Assembly (NCBI RefSeq): GCF_016907295.1 | Contig: NZ_JAFBBR010000001.1 | Location: 2,294,001 to 2,358,000 of the forward strand | DNA from: Microbacterium dextranolyticum | GTDB taxonomy: Bacteria; Actinomycetota; Actinomycetes; Actinomycetales; Microbacteriaceae | Length of the DNA: 64,000 bases | Reading direction: 5' to 3' | Shown: positions 63,907 to 64,000 of the stretch, one piece after another | Numbering within the stretch: the stretch's first letter is position 1 | How the letters are laid out: every line of letters begins with the position of its first letter | The notes under the pieces: model-generated | The model's database searches: none | Told to the model about the DNA's origin: nothing | Seen by the model: the letters and a program-made list of their open reading frames with translations, nothing else | Translations under genes and position numbers: made by a program

Positions 63907-64000
63907 TCAGGCCGCGCGTGCACGACGCCGCGACGGGCGCGTCGAACGAGCCGAAGCCGCCTCCGCGTCGGCCTCGACCGCAGTCGCCGCGCGACGCGTC
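63907..64000 (-). CDS. 3' end of an unidentified gene cut by the window edge
   Basis: A minus-strand frame open from the window edge to a stop at 63907 encodes a 30-residue tail, Ala/Glu-rich then basic, ending SRRRARAA. Too little is present to name it. It could be a chance open frame; its position right upstream of the kinase promoter fits a same-strand gene. Confidence 0.35.
   Translation of the reverse strand, partial: TRRAATAVEADAEAASARSTRPSRRRARAA

Overview
The window is a gene-dense, roughly 70 % GC stretch of a chromosome from an actinobacterium, most likely Microbacterium or another Microbacteriaceae. The reasons are frequent GTG starts, ATGA/GTGA start-stop overlaps, a fused 2-oxoglutarate decarboxylase (KGD), an adjacent whiB1-like/pdtaS-like pair, a zinc anti-sigma/ECF sigma pair, a GuaB1-type protein and many leaderless genes with a TANNNT hexamer 6-9 bases before the start codon. 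No phage, IS element, rRNA or CRISPR array was found. About 58 protein genes, one tRNA and one riboswitch are supported.

Layout. 1-2 kb: cysK (5' cut by the window) and cysE for cysteine synthesis, then a TetR regulator divergent from a frameshifted YtcJ-type amidohydrolase with a perfect 12+12 palindromic operator between them. 3.7-14.9 kb, minus strand: argS-DUF2993, then lysA-hom-thrC-thrB (lysine, homoserine and threonine synthesis), then rho-prfA-small membrane protein. 14.9-15.5 kb: a non-coding repeat cluster. 15.5-25.7 kb: transglutaminase, tRNA-Arg(CCG), an MprF-like membrane lysyltransferase, a guanidinium exporter under a guanidine-III riboswitch, an MFS exporter with trmB, DUF3097, and a TPM-domain protein with a PspA homologue. 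25.8-30 kb: an arginase-family protein with a small HExxH protein, an iron-box-controlled SIP-domain protein, a tyrosine phosphatase with an AhpD-like protein, and an alpha/beta hydrolase. 30-35 kb: a complete five-gene peptide-type ABC importer.

35-47 kb: GNAT acetyltransferase, ung with a phosphoribosyltransferase, a DHA2-type exporter, an SDR, metY and metX (homoserine to homocysteine, linking the hom product to sulfide), a second MFS protein, a thiamine-binding protein, a GT87-like membrane protein, NAD(P)HX dehydratase and an old-yellow-enzyme reductase. 47-52.5 kb: a DUF21/CBS pair, a DUF559 nuclease-like gene bracketed by 66-bp direct repeats, and guaB1. 52.6-64 kb: kgd, a lipid-kinase-like protein, an ECF sigma/anti-sigma pair, aroA, rsgA, a Bcp peroxiredoxin, a small membrane protein, whiB1, a pdtaS-like histidine kinase and the 3' tail of one more gene at the edge.

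The signals most worth a second look are the strong excess of the heptamer GGATGCC/GGCATCC, the 112-bp duplicated structured repeat upstream of argS, the repeat-bracketed DUF559 gene, the guanidine-III riboswitch, the IdeR-like box in front of a stand-alone SIP domain, and the Gln/Asn-rich insert in Rho. The rest reads as ordinary housekeeping DNA; I do not see a multi-gene defence island.
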